Of a DNA stretch of 64,000 nt, positions 9,393-18,281 are shown in pieces (position 1 is the first letter of the stretch; each line of letters begins with the position of its first letter). Source of the DNA: 2-02-FULL-55-14 sp964473365 (lineage in GTDB: Bacteria > Bacteroidota > Ignavibacteria > UBA10030); contig CAYYOV010000017.1 of assembly GCA_964473365.1 (NCBI GenBank), positions 1-64,000 of the forward strand, in the 5' to 3' direction. The translations under genes and the position numbers were made by a program. Under the pieces are notes generated by a model. The model was given only the letters and a program-made list of their open reading frames with translations. It was not told where the DNA came from and ran no database searches.

Positions 9393-9647
9393 ATGAGCAT
9401 CTCACGCTCTGGTGATGGCCCGCGTCAGGTCGACCACGGAGGCATGTCCGCGACCTCAGGTACGTCGATCCATGAGTGTGAGATCTGCGGCAACCTGTTG
9501 CCGTCGGTCTCTCCGTGCAGATGCGGGAGTCGGGACACGCCGGGAGGACAAGTATGGCGTGACGACCCGCTGCGAAGCCGTTTCCCGCCGATCGTCATTC
9601 CTGTAGTGGGGATCGTTTCGGCAATGCGCACAGTCGAGGGGGTTCGC
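9393..9647. other. Convergent intergenic stretch with a doubtful zinc-ribbon-like ORF
   Basis: A plus-strand open frame (9336 or 9444 to 9776) contains CEICGNLLPSVSPCRCGS, a CxxC/CxC pattern reminiscent of a zinc ribbon. However, it begins around the terminator, has no clear Shine-Dalgarno, and runs 129 bases antisense into a well-supported lipoprotein gene. I do not call it as a gene and see nothing else here. Confidence 0.3.
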
Positions 9648-10331
9648 TCATTCACTCTTTTGGACGTCGATTCTTTCGATCAGCGCATAGTCAATGACCA
9701 CGCGGCTTCCGTCCCACGCACGCACCACAACATATTTCTCCGCAACGAGCTCCTCCACAGATCCGATGATTCGTGAGCCGTCCCGCAGGTAGACAACCGT
9801 CGCACCACCGCCGTACGGATGTATCACGTATTCAACTTCATATCCCGCCACGATGCCGATCAGGCCGCCCGTGAGCACTCCCACGGTGCCAAAGGTGGCC
9901 GGCAGTGCGATTGCCGCAAGACCCTTCTCTGTTCTTCCACTCCAGTCGCCGGCAAGGAAGACGCCGTATCCGAGGCCTACTCCGCCGAGGCCGCCGTATA
10001 GCACGCCGGTCCATAGTCCCCGAAAACGGTCGACGAAGGTCACTTGTCTCAGCTTGGCAAGGGGAGCGTGGAGCCTTTCTCCGGTTTCGGCGTTGCGCCA
10101 CACGCAGGAATCGGGAGTTGCATTGAAATCCTGCGCACTCCTTGTGTACATCGTGTTCGTCCGGACGTGCAGTTTTTCAAGCGCGACCTTCCGGTTGAAT
10201 TCCACGTAGCTGACAGAGTCACCCCTTCCATCCAACGTAACATGAACGACCGTGCCGCACCCCTGCAGCCAGATGCCAGCTGCAACGAGCACGCCACTAG
10301 CCAGGGAGAGGAAGTACGCGTGAATATTCAT
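9648..10331 (-). CDS. Glycine-zipper lipoprotein with C-terminal DG-repeat module
   Basis: The product is 227 aa with signal MNIHAYFLSLASGVLVAAGIW and a lipobox-like LQGC. The central part echoes the lipoproteins at 7150 and 7718: DSVSYVEFNRKVALEKLHV, then glycine zippers GGLGGVGLGYG and GVLTGGLIGIVAGYEVEYV. Residues about 180-225 (VVYLRDGSRIIGSVEEL... IERIDV) match the N-terminal module of the next gene upstream on this strand (VVILKDGTRLVGAIETI... IDRIEK), so a small domain of about 45 residues is shared. It lies 36 bp after that gene, probably in one transcript. Function is unknown. Confidence 0.75.
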   Translation of the reverse strand: MNIHAYFLSLASGVLVAAGIWLQGCGTVVHVTLDGRGDSVSYVEFNRKVALEKLHVRTNTMYTRSAQDFNATPDSCVWRNAETGERLHAPLAKLRQVTFVDRFRGLWTGVLYGGLGGVGLGYGVFLAGDWSGRTEKGLAAIALPATFGTVGVLTGGLIGIVAGYEVEYVIHPYGGGATVVYLRDGSRIIGSVEELVAEKYVVVRAWDGSRVVIDYALIERIDVQKSE

Positions 10332-10367
10332 CCTGCGCTCCGCTCAATGTGCGATGGACCTGGCGGG

Positions 10368-11126
10368 TCAGAGCAGAAAACCGATGGTCAGGCTCCATGT
10401 GCTGCAATTCCCGGTGTCGAGGTGTCTGTACGCATAGCCCGTCTGGAGCAACAAGCGCGTCTCGTCTGAAATGGCGATCCCGTAGCCTCCGCTCAGCTGG
10501 GCCCCCATTCCATGTCCATCGACGAGCTGACTGGATATTGACGCCAGACCGAGTTCTCCCCGCAGGAACGGCCCATCACCCGGGATCTCTCCGAAGAAGT
10601 GCATCGCACTCGCGCCAACAATAGACGTCGTGTACTGTACGCTCCTGGAACCGTCCTCATATGAATACCGGTCACCCGCCATGGCGATCACGAATCCGAC
10701 AAGTGTCTGGTCATCTGCAAGCGGCCAATAGAAGCCCAGCATGTCGAGCGCCACGCCAACGTGTGTGGGACTGAAAGGCCGGATTTCTTGGTCAATGTAT
10801 CGTTCTGCGGCCGTGGGATAGGTCGTGGAGGCATATCCGAATGCCAGATACGCGTAGTAGGACTCGAGACCGGGATGGTACCGTTTCTGAATGGTCGCCG
10901 GGGGGCGTTCTGCCTTCTCGATCCTGTCGATGCGGGTCCAGCTGAGGACATGCTTTGTCCCGTCTGCGGTGCGGATCGTCACGCTCTCGTTGGGCGTGAT
11001 GGTTTCGATCGCTCCGACAAGACGGGTCCCATCCTTGAGGATGACGACGTCGCCTGTGTTCTGGCCGATGGCGATCGTGAACGCGGTGAGCAGAGGAATC
11101 AAACACCAGATGTGCGTTCGTTTCAT
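10368..11126 (-). CDS. Outer-membrane protein with N-terminal DG-repeat module and barrel
   Basis: The product is 252 aa; ATG 11126 has GCGAGG about seven bases upstream. The signal MKRTHIWCLIPLLTAFTIAIGQ precedes a module of about 45 residues with DVVILKDGTRLVGAIETI and SWTRIDRIEK. The same module is the C-terminus of the neighbouring lipoprotein. The remainder (about 85-252) is strand-rich with aromatic residues (YYAYLAFGYAST, LGFYWPLADD, QLSGGYGIAIS, LLLQTGYAYRHL, SLTIGFLL) and looks like an eight-stranded barrel. No family name can be given. Confidence 0.75.
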   Translation of the reverse strand: MKRTHIWCLIPLLTAFTIAIGQNTGDVVILKDGTRLVGAIETITPNESVTIRTADGTKHVLSWTRIDRIEKAERPPATIQKRYHPGLESYYAYLAFGYASTTYPTAAERYIDQEIRPFSPTHVGVALDMLGFYWPLADDQTLVGFVIAMAGDRYSYEDGSRSVQYTTSIVGASAMHFFGEIPGDGPFLRGELGLASISSQLVDGHGMGAQLSGGYGIAISDETRLLLQTGYAYRHLDTGNCSTWSLTIGFLL

Positions 11127-11348
11127 GGTCTGCCTCGCCTTGACCTGGGGCCGAACAATCCGTTCACCTTGTCTCCAGATACATTAGCACTGCGTTCGGT
11201 ATTCCACATCCGTCTTCGCACTATATCCATGGCTTCTGGCGTGGCCAGGCCGACAGATCCTAGACGTGAGAGTGCGTCGGAGTGTGCGGGACTCTGGAAG
11301 TGGACGGAACCGACTCGAAGCGGAGACATGGGTCACCGTGCGACCCAA

Positions 11349-12350
11349 TCACTCGAAGACGAGAGACCCGAGTATGACTCCGGCGTCCGGGGTGCCAGCC
11401 ACGACGATCGTGTCGCAGATTGCAATGGCGGAAATTTCGGTCCTCAGCAATCCCATGCCGCATGAGATCCACGTCATACCATCCTCCGCTGTTCGGAAGA
11501 CCCCTCCTCCGTTGGTCGCGGCGAAGACATGCGGTCCGCAGAGGGCCAGTGCCGTGACATCGTTGTGAGCCAATCCCGTGTTGATCGGAGCCCACGTGCT
11601 GCCGGCATCCACCGACAAGAACGCGCCGTTTCCTGCAGTGCCGGCGTACACCTTCGCCCCTGAGGCGACGAGACTGATGACCGAGCTTCCATTCACGTTG
11701 CCGGTGAGAGAGGCGTTCCACGTCGATCCGCCGTCTTGACTGATGTAGATGTTCCCACTCTCCACTCCGGCGATCAGCGATGTACCTGTGACCGCGAGAG
11801 CGAAGACGGTCGTATACGTGAACCCCGAAAAGATCCGGGTCCAGCTCTCTCCGACGTCTATGGATCGGTAGATCCCGCTCGGCCCAGCCAGGAAGACTGT
11901 TGAACCCGACACGACCAGCCTATTCACGTATTGTTCGAACATCTCCCCGTTGACGTTCGTCCATGAAGTCCCCATGTCAGTCGACCGAAACACACCTGCG
12001 CCGGACGTTCCGACAAACAGCGTGAGGAGCGCGGAAGCCGGAGCAGGTTGCAGCACAGCGATCGACCTGACATCGAGGAGGCTCAATCCTGAGTTCCGTT
12101 GTGTCCAATGTGCACCCCGGTCCCACGAGACGAAGAAGCCGTTGGCGTATGTCCCCGCAAAGACAAGTGTGTCATGGACTGTCAATGCTCGAACGTCGCC
12201 CAGCTGAGGGCTGTTGGGCGTGCCCCAGATGACATCGACGAGGCGTTGTGAGTCTCCCTGCGTATTGTCCGGTCCTGGCTGAGTGGGTTGATCTTCTTTG
12301 CAGGATCCAAAGGCGAGAATGAGACAGAGGATCGTGAGGTGTCGTAGCAT
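11349..12350 (-). CDS. BNR/YCF48-like beta-propeller lipoprotein
   Basis: The product is 333 aa; ATG 12350 is preceded by a very strong Shine-Dalgarno (AAGGAGGTGA). The signal ends in the lipobox AFGSC. The mature chain has about six repeats of the sortilin/BNR Asp-box type: SWDRGAHW, STDMGTSW, SIDVGESW, SQDGGSTW, SVDAGSTW and TAEDGMTW, each preceded by a strand such as VFAGT or VYAGT. This makes a secreted, lipid-anchored propeller. Members of this broad group bind or process polymers or simply act as scaffolds, so no reaction is proposed. It is transcribed away from the S41-like protease gene on the same strand, with a strong hairpin between them. Confidence 0.85.
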   Translation of the reverse strand: MLRHLTILCLILAFGSCKEDQPTQPGPDNTQGDSQRLVDVIWGTPNSPQLGDVRALTVHDTLVFAGTYANGFFVSWDRGAHWTQRNSGLSLLDVRSIAVLQPAPASALLTLFVGTSGAGVFRSTDMGTSWTNVNGEMFEQYVNRLVVSGSTVFLAGPSGIYRSIDVGESWTRIFSGFTYTTVFALAVTGTSLIAGVESGNIYISQDGGSTWNASLTGNVNGSSVISLVASGAKVYAGTAGNGAFLSVDAGSTWAPINTGLAHNDVTALALCGPHVFAATNGGGVFRTAEDGMTWISCGMGLLRTEISAIAICDTIVVAGTPDAGVILGSLVFE

Positions 12351-12404
12351 GGGTCACCTCCTTGTAAGGCGGCGGACGTCGCGGCACGCTTCAGGGAGAA
12401 AGCA

Positions 12405-12449
12405 CGAAGGCCTCCGAGAAAACGCTGAAGCGCTCTCCGGAGGCCTTCG
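12405..12449 (-). terminator. Strong hairpin, probable terminator of the S41-like gene
   Basis: A perfect 12-bp stem (CGAAGGCCTCCG at 12405-12416 and CGGAGGCCTTCG at 12438-12449) encloses a 21-base loop. Read on the minus strand it is followed by TGCTTTCTCC, a short interrupted U tract. It lies downstream of the protease gene and upstream of the propeller lipoprotein gene, so it could also be a leader element of the latter. Confidence 0.6.
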
Positions 12450-12687
12450 ATGAAAAGTTCGCATCCCCAGTCTCTGGGGAGCGATATGACTGACAAAATC
12501 TACATACGGACGGAAGGACAGTCAACAAGAGATTGAGCCGTCTTAAAAATGGGAAGTGGACAGGGCGCAACGCGAAGAGATTGTCTGCATGATGTTTAGT
12601 GCTTCCTTGGAGTTGAGCGCGCCGAGTCCGCTCTTCCTTTGCTTCTTCGATGTGGATGAGAAGCGTGAAATCCTGACAAACTGACGT
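12450..12687. other. Intergenic, nothing recognised
   Basis: Apart from the hairpin at 12405-12449, the stretch between the two minus-strand genes holds only short open frames without ribosome-binding sites. Confidence 0.4.
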
Positions 12688-14829
12688 CTATCGGAGACCG
12701 CGAAGCCGTTCGATGACTTGGGCAGCATTCGTATTGTCGGGGTTCAGCTCTAAGGACCGGGTGTAATTGGCAATGGAACTGTCGATCTGTCCGTTGACCA
12801 TCAAGGCCTCCCCATAGCTGTCATACACATTCCACGAGAGGGGATAGAGCTCGACATTAAGATAGAACACCTGCAATGCCGCTGACGTATCGCTGGCCCG
12901 TAGATACTGATACCCCAGCTGATTGAGCAGAGCTTCCAGCGAAGGATAGATCGATCTGTAGTGGTCCGGGTTGGACCTGAGCATCGTGCACGCGTCGGCG
13001 ATCGCACCGGCGGTGAATCGTTCGAAGGGGATCTGGAACGATCCTTCCGCTCGCTCGAACCTGACCTCCTCTCCCATCCAATCCAATGTGGCACGAGAAG
13101 GCGCCCCGGTGCGGTTCGCCGCAAACTCTAATGAGACACCGGGTATCCGTGTGTCGTACGATCCATTCGCGTTCCCACGCAGCACGGATGTGAACAAGAG
13201 GGAAGTGTTCGGGAGGGCATCGGTTACGGTACACCGCGCGCCTTCCTCGGAGTCTTCCACATACAACAGCAGGGTCTCGTCCTTCTGATAGCGTCCCGCC
13301 GCTCTCCCCAAACGGTCGCTCGCGCTGCTTTCACGCACCGGTATCGGTTCTCGGTATGCGAGAGCCGCCTCGAGAACAGGATCCCGTCGGGCGAGAAAGT
13401 CGTCGAGCCCGTAAGGGACAGGGATATCTGGCCGTATCGCCTTTCTGTTGTCGAACGGGAGGCCGGCGACATTCCTGTAGGAGGAGATGGCGAATGGAAG
13501 TCCTGAATGTGGAAGCTTCGAGAGTCGGGGTCTCGAGTAGAAGATCGTCCCCTGTCCGGTCGGTTCACCGACGAACAGCGCCTGTGTCTGAAGCTGAAGC
13601 TCCGCGGAGAACATCACGGCCGCGGAAAAGGTGCGTCGCCCGATGAGGACGAAGAGGTTGCCCCGCCGGTCGATCGACGGATGTCCTCGAATGACCCGGA
13701 TCAGGTCCGTATAGACCCGCTGGCCCCCATCGTTGTTCCGGAGATCGATAATACATCGCTCCACGGGATGCGCATCGAGGTACTCTCCCACCCGGTGAGC
13801 GAATTCCTGCGCAGTCTCTCTCCCGGGTTGGTTGATACATTGGTTGAACTGGATGTACAGCACCTTCCCACCATGCATCGTTCGGTAGGTGTACGCGTCC
13901 GCCCGCGGATTGGTGAAAACGGGCGGTTCATCATTTGGGATCGGGAATGTCCCCGTCCAAAGAAAATGTGGCCAGAAATTGACGGGCGAGAGCGATCGTT
14001 CAAGCGTGTCTCCCTGTGTCGTCACGAATGTGAACGACGCGTCTCCGACGTCGTCAATGAGTCCGTGGTATGCCAGCCATTCAGCCATGTTGACCATGTA
14101 CGTGAAGTGTTCCCGCCGTGACTGTTCATTCTCCCAAGGGATCAGTTGAGGATATGTGTCGTAGATGTCCTGGACCGTGTGGCCTTCAACAGAGAGCAGC
14201 CGTGCACCGATGAGGTCTTCCAGCCCTCTTCCCGCCTTTACTACGTGCCATCCTTCCGGAAAGCCGAAAAGCACGAACGGATAGCTGTGGATCGCGAAAC
14301 TCGGGAGCATGATGAAGGGGAAGGTGTGGCCGTCCTTCGGCAATCCGGCGATGCGGGTGAGCTCCATGATGATCTCTCCCTCGGAAAGCGAAGGGACCCG
14401 CGTCACGATGTCGGATGTGACCGAGTCCCACACCGTTCGGTCCAAGCGTGCGAACAGTCCGGGATGCTTGTGTTCCATTTCTTCGACGAGGAACCGTACG
14501 TCCTCTTGCCACTCCTGAGTCGAGGGGGAGGGGGGTATTCCCCTGAAATGGATTACCCGGGGGTCTGCCTGTACGGAGATCTGGAGGACGAGGATCGCAA
14601 GACTGCTCGCTCCGGGAATGATGCTGATCCATTGCGCCCAAGTGCGTCGTGAACGGTACAGGATGATGGCCAGGCCCGCCAGCGCGAGAGAAAGGAAGAT
14701 AAAGGTGAGGGTGAAGGCGGTGCTGAAAGCCGGACCGAATGGGATGTCGGACAGCTGATAGGTCACGATGCCGACGAGAACAGAGAGGGCCAGGGAAACG
14801 GCCGAACCGAGCACTATTCGTCTCTTCAT
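12688..14829 (-). CDS. Membrane-anchored S41-like peptidase with C-terminal TPR
   Basis: The product is 713 aa from ATG 14829, chosen because GGAGG lies about ten bases upstream and the first residues (MKRRIVLGSAVSLAL) begin a membrane helix; a frame open to 15030 adds 67 residues with no support. Three hydrophobic helices occupy about residues 5-100. The middle (about 120-470) resembles the C-terminal processing peptidase/tricorn core: FLVEEMEHKHPGLF, KVLYIQFNQC, IIDLRNNDGG, then GRRTFSAAVMFSAEL, where Ser of TFSAA is the expected nucleophile. A TPR-like tail follows (LNVELYPLSWNVYDSYGEAL, ELNPDNTNA). Substrate is unknown. It is divergent from the kinase gene at 15323. Confidence 0.85.
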   Translation of the reverse strand: MKRRIVLGSAVSLALSVLVGIVTYQLSDIPFGPAFSTAFTLTFIFLSLALAGLAIILYRSRRTWAQWISIIPGASSLAILVLQISVQADPRVIHFRGIPPSPSTQEWQEDVRFLVEEMEHKHPGLFARLDRTVWDSVTSDIVTRVPSLSEGEIIMELTRIAGLPKDGHTFPFIMLPSFAIHSYPFVLFGFPEGWHVVKAGRGLEDLIGARLLSVEGHTVQDIYDTYPQLIPWENEQSRREHFTYMVNMAEWLAYHGLIDDVGDASFTFVTTQGDTLERSLSPVNFWPHFLWTGTFPIPNDEPPVFTNPRADAYTYRTMHGGKVLYIQFNQCINQPGRETAQEFAHRVGEYLDAHPVERCIIDLRNNDGGQRVYTDLIRVIRGHPSIDRRGNLFVLIGRRTFSAAVMFSAELQLQTQALFVGEPTGQGTIFYSRPRLSKLPHSGLPFAISSYRNVAGLPFDNRKAIRPDIPVPYGLDDFLARRDPVLEAALAYREPIPVRESSASDRLGRAAGRYQKDETLLLYVEDSEEGARCTVTDALPNTSLLFTSVLRGNANGSYDTRIPGVSLEFAANRTGAPSRATLDWMGEEVRFERAEGSFQIPFERFTAGAIADACTMLRSNPDHYRSIYPSLEALLNQLGYQYLRASDTSAALQVFYLNVELYPLSWNVYDSYGEALMVNGQIDSSIANYTRSLELNPDNTNAAQVIERLRGLR

Positions 14830-15322
14830 GATCCTTGACCTCCGGATTATCGTAGGGAGGTACAATCGGTCCTGAAGCAAACGGCCCAGGAAGGGGGTCA
14901 AAACACCCGATACATCTCCCCCTACGATCTTCAGAGACCAATGATTCAAATGGCCACGAAGATAGAAGTGTCTCTCGTTTTGTGGAAGAGGGTTGGGGAC
15001 GGCGGTCTTTTGGGAGCTGAGGACAAACAAAACGGAAGCACGTTGGCAACGCGTGCGGAGATCATCTGCCAGGGGGTTTCACGCGCAAGCCTTCGCTTTC
15101 ACCAAAACCTGCGCAGCTCGCCAGTTCAAAAATCGAATTGGATTCTCAGCAATGCGAAACGGAGAGTGCTACATTGACAGGGTTGCTGTCAGGACTGCTG
15201 ACATGCTGGACACGGTGCTGTGAAGTGGGAAGGTGGGCTGAATCAGACCGCGTAACCAACTCTACTCACACCTGGAGATCGATCATGCACAGGCAATCGT
15301 CCCCAGCAGAGGGAGGGCAATC
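14830..15322. other. Divergent intergenic region
   Basis: This 493-bp region separates the S41-like gene and the kinase gene, which point away from each other. No protein-coding segment is convincing. The plus-strand half contains a TTGACA box and dyad at 15174-15191, described separately, and a purine-rich GAGGGAGGG ribosome-binding site just before 15323. Confidence 0.4.
15174..15191 (+). promoter_or_regulatory. Possible -35 box overlapped by a dyad
   Basis: A consensus TTGACA (15174-15179) overlaps a perfect inverted repeat: TGACAG at 15175-15180 and CTGTCA at 15186-15191, with a 5-base spacer. A further TGACA occurs at 15200-15204. No good -10 hexamer lies at the right spacing, so the promoter reading is tentative, and the dyad could be an operator for the kinase gene. 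Confidence 0.3.
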
Positions 15323-18001
15323 ATGATCGGAACGACAGTCTCTCACTATTCGATCATCGAAAAGCTCGGCGAAGGTGGCATGGGCGTCGTGTACAAGGCC
15401 ACCGATACGCAGCTTGATCGACCCGTCGCACTAAAGTTCCTTCCCTCCCAGCTCACCGCCACTGAAGACGACCGGACTCGATTCATCCGCGAGGCCAAGG
15501 CGGCGTCCTCTCTCGATCATCCCAACATTTGTACGGTCTATGAGGCCGGTCAGACCGACGACGGCCGGATGTTCATGGCCATGGCCTACTACGAGGGGTC
15601 ATCGCTCAAGCGGGTGATCGAAAAAGGCAAGATGCCCGTCGACGAGGCGCTCAACATCGCCATTCAGATCGCCGAGGCATTGAAGGCGGCTGATAGCAAG
15701 GGGATCGTCCACCGCGACGTGAAGCCCGGGAATATCATCATCACGCCCGATGGTGTGGCGAAGCTTCTCGATTTCGGGTTGGCTTCTCAGGCGAGCTGGG
15801 CGACACTCACACGGTCGAATACGACCATCGGAACGGCAGCCTACATGGCGCCGGAACAGGCGACGGGTGAAGGGGCCGACCGTCGGAGCGATCTCTGGTC
15901 GCTCGGAGTGGTCCTCTACGAGATGGTCACGGGCAAGTTGCCGTTCCGGGGTGACCATGAAGCGGCCCTGATGTATGCGATCGTGAACGAAGAGCCGAAG
16001 GAGGTCCTCGAGGTCGAACCGAGTGTGCCCCCTGAACTGTCTCACGTGATCGCTCGTCTGCTCGAGAAGGACCCTGACGACCGGTATGCATCGTCAGCGG
16101 AGGTCCTGGGAGAGCTCTCTCGGCTCGCACGAAGATCGGGATCGAGCAAGACATTGGCGCGAACCCATGTGCGTACCTACGGTCTGCGCGCCGTGGGGCG
16201 AAGATGGGGATGGCTTGCAGCCTCGGCCGTCATCGTCAGTCTGGCTGTGATCATTCTGCTTTTGCTGCCCAGCAAGCGAGGACCGCAACTCGGATCGTAC
16301 AAATACACCCCCTATGCGCCCGGTGATACGGTATTCGGCGCCAAGTGGTCTCCCGATGGCAAGTCGATCGCCTACATGAAGATCTCGCAGAAAGCTCAGG
16401 AACTGAGGGTCAGCACGCTCGGTAGTCTTCGTTCCACCCTCCTGACAGTGATCAAGACCGACTGGACCAACTCTGAGAACATCCAGCCGACCTGGTCGCC
16501 GGACGCCAGCAAGATCTACTACCGCGAAGATCCAGGCATCCTGAAAAGCATCAGCGTTGCCGGCGGAGATCCGGTTGTGGCATTCCCGAAACCCATTTAT
16601 GCAGCAGGGATTGTGCCCGATAGCAAGACCCTTCTGGTGTTGACGCATGGAAGGTTCATCGATCCGTCGTTCAGCGACTCGGTTCAACTTTTCGTGGTCC
16701 CGCCCGACGGAGGGACTCCGAGACGATTGACCAACGATCCCGTTCGTGAGCGGAGTGTGGCGGCTGCCATTCCTCCGCTCATCAAGTTCTCCCCGGATGG
16801 ATCGAAGCTGTGCCTCTTCTACTATAGCAGCCAAGGGAGCCACCATTGGATCCTTCCCTGGCCGGAGCGCTCCGATCATGCTCCACGGCGGATCTTCAGC
16901 AACGTGAAATTCATCTGGCCCCACAATTTCGAATGGCTGCCCGATTCGCGCACGATCCTGTTGTCGCACGAGAACGCCCTCTGGACCGGAGATACCGAGG
17001 ATGAGACGCTGACCCGTATCACCGCATCGTCAGAGCACGAAGGTCTCGCATCAGTATCGCCCGACGGAGAGAGGATCCTGCTACAGCAATTCAACACTCG
17101 GCTCGACATTATTGAACTTCCCCTGGATGGCGGCACGGTCCGCACGGCATTTGGTGCGCAGGTCAATGAGTACTCTGCCTCGACCTCCGCCAATGGAAAG
17201 GTCGTAGCCTACGTCACCGAGCGGACGGGGAGACCCGAGATCTGGGTCGAAGAGGGGGCAGCGGAACCTCGTCCGGTGGTGGTCCCGAGCGACGTCGGAG
17301 CGCCGGATTCTCTGTTCACGTTCAATGTTGCGTCGATCTCGCCTGACGGTAGAAGGGTGGCGTACATCTGGTGCCCTGAGATTGGCACGAACGTGAGACA
17401 TCTCTGGGTCTCGCATGTGGAAGGGGGGAATCATCTCACGCTCCTTCCCGACACCGTGAATCGTGTCAGCTATTTCTGCTGGTCACCCGACAGCAAACGG
17501 ATCTTTGCGCGGGTCGGATCGGACCGAGGCCGATTGACGAACGTCATTATTCCTCTGGGAGGCGGAGAGCTCGCACAACTTCCCGATTCGTTGGTCTCCT
17601 ATGTGATACCGTCCTGGTCTCCCAATGGCCAGTGGATCGCTGTCGCCCAACCGAGGTCTCGATCATCCAACAAACGGATCATCCTCTTCTCGCCTGACGG
17701 CCAGAGGGCGAAGGCGATCGAGGCTCCCGGCACGCCATACCCATGGTATTATTCCATGGCGTGGTCCCGCGACAGTAGGACAATCTACGTGGCCGACTCC
17801 AACATCGACGGTCCCCGGCTGTTTGGCGTGAATGTCACGTCTGGGTCGAATCGAGTGATCGCGTCGTACTCCCGCGGCATCATGCAATTCGGACCTCCGA
17901 CGGGGAATGCCACGGCCAGTCTGTCTGCAGATGGGAAGGGTCTTCTCGTTACGTCGATGATCCCGGAGGGTTTGGTCTTCATTCTTGACGGTGCTCTCTA
18001 G
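15323..18001 (+). CDS. Membrane Ser/Thr protein kinase with TolB/PD40-type propeller
   Basis: The product is 892 aa, with a strong GAGGGAGGG ribosome-binding site. Residues 8-270 are a Hanks-type kinase with GEGGMG, Lys38, HRDVKPGN (Asp132) and DFG (150-152), followed by APEQ. A membrane helix lies at about 293-313. The external part (about 320-890) consists of PD40/WD40-like repeats typical of TolB-type propellers: AKWSPDGKSIAYM, TWSPDASKIYY, KFSPDGSKLCL, SVSPDGERILL, SISPDGRRVAYI, CWSPDSKRIFA, SWSPNGQWIAV. This architecture is common in Acidobacteria, Gemmatimonadota and Ignavibacteria, where the propeller presumably senses an envelope ligand. The kinase half closely resembles the kinase at 35-2992, so the two are paralogues with different sensors. 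Confidence 0.93.
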   Translation: MIGTTVSHYSIIEKLGEGGMGVVYKATDTQLDRPVALKFLPSQLTATEDDRTRFIREAKAASSLDHPNICTVYEAGQTDDGRMFMAMAYYEGSSLKRVIEKGKMPVDEALNIAIQIAEALKAADSKGIVHRDVKPGNIIITPDGVAKLLDFGLASQASWATLTRSNTTIGTAAYMAPEQATGEGADRRSDLWSLGVVLYEMVTGKLPFRGDHEAALMYAIVNEEPKEVLEVEPSVPPELSHVIARLLEKDPDDRYASSAEVLGELSRLARRSGSSKTLARTHVRTYGLRAVGRRWGWLAASAVIVSLAVIILLLLPSKRGPQLGSYKYTPYAPGDTVFGAKWSPDGKSIAYMKISQKAQELRVSTLGSLRSTLLTVIKTDWTNSENIQPTWSPDASKIYYREDPGILKSISVAGGDPVVAFPKPIYAAGIVPDSKTLLVLTHGRFIDPSFSDSVQLFVVPPDGGTPRRLTNDPVRERSVAAAIPPLIKFSPDGSKLCLFYYSSQGSHHWILPWPERSDHAPRRIFSNVKFIWPHNFEWLPDSRTILLSHENALWTGDTEDETLTRITASSEHEGLASVSPDGERILLQQFNTRLDIIELPLDGGTVRTAFGAQVNEYSASTSANGKVVAYVTERTGRPEIWVEEGAAEPRPVVVPSDVGAPDSLFTFNVASISPDGRRVAYIWCPEIGTNVRHLWVSHVEGGNHLTLLPDTVNRVSYFCWSPDSKRIFARVGSDRGRLTNVIIPLGGGELAQLPDSLVSYVIPSWSPNGQWIAVAQPRSRSSNKRIILFSPDGQRAKAIEAPGTPYPWYYSMAWSRDSRTIYVADSNIDGPRLFGVNVTSGSNRVIASYSRGIMQFGPPTGNATASLSADGKGLLVTSMIPEGLVFILDGAL

Positions 18002-18034
18002 ACGGTGCGGGGGATCTGACGATCGACAATCACG

Positions 18035-18057
18035 AGACCCGGTCCATGACCGGGTTT
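18035..18057 (+). terminator. Probable terminator after the propeller kinase gene
   Basis: An 8-bp stem (ACCCGGTC at 18037-18044 and GACCGGGT at 18048-18055) has a 3-base loop and ends in TTTCGT. It starts 34 bases after the stop codon. Confidence 0.6.
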
Positions 18058-18183
18058 CGTATAGTGTGGCGCACTACACAGGACGTCGAGAAATCCTCGC
18101 AACCCCCAGAGGGTTTTTGCGCAGAATTATCCGTTCTTTAAACCCTCGGAACGCACGCGCTCAGCGCTCCCGCCCAGTGGGGA

Positions 18184-18219
18184 AGCGGCCTTGAATCTTT
18201 CAAGGTTTCCCTGGCCGCT
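18184..18219 (+). promoter_or_regulatory. Nested hairpin in the leader of the M16 peptidase gene
   Basis: The outer arms AGCGGCC (18184-18190) and GGCCGCT (18213-18219) pair, and inside them CCTTGAA and TTCAAGG can form a second stem. It lies about 60 bases before the start codon and lacks a T tract. It may be a leader structure or a weak terminator of upstream transcription. Confidence 0.3.
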
Positions 18220-18281
18220 GCGACTCGATAGTATCCCAGGCTGAATTGGCCCCAAATCGATACACAGACAAGGATCTGCTC

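Noticed and set aside
9336..9776. Open frame with CxxC/CxC cysteines resembling a zinc ribbon
   Set aside because: It starts at a terminator hairpin, lacks a ribosome-binding site and runs into the antisense of a supported lipoprotein gene. Mentioned only as a low-confidence note.
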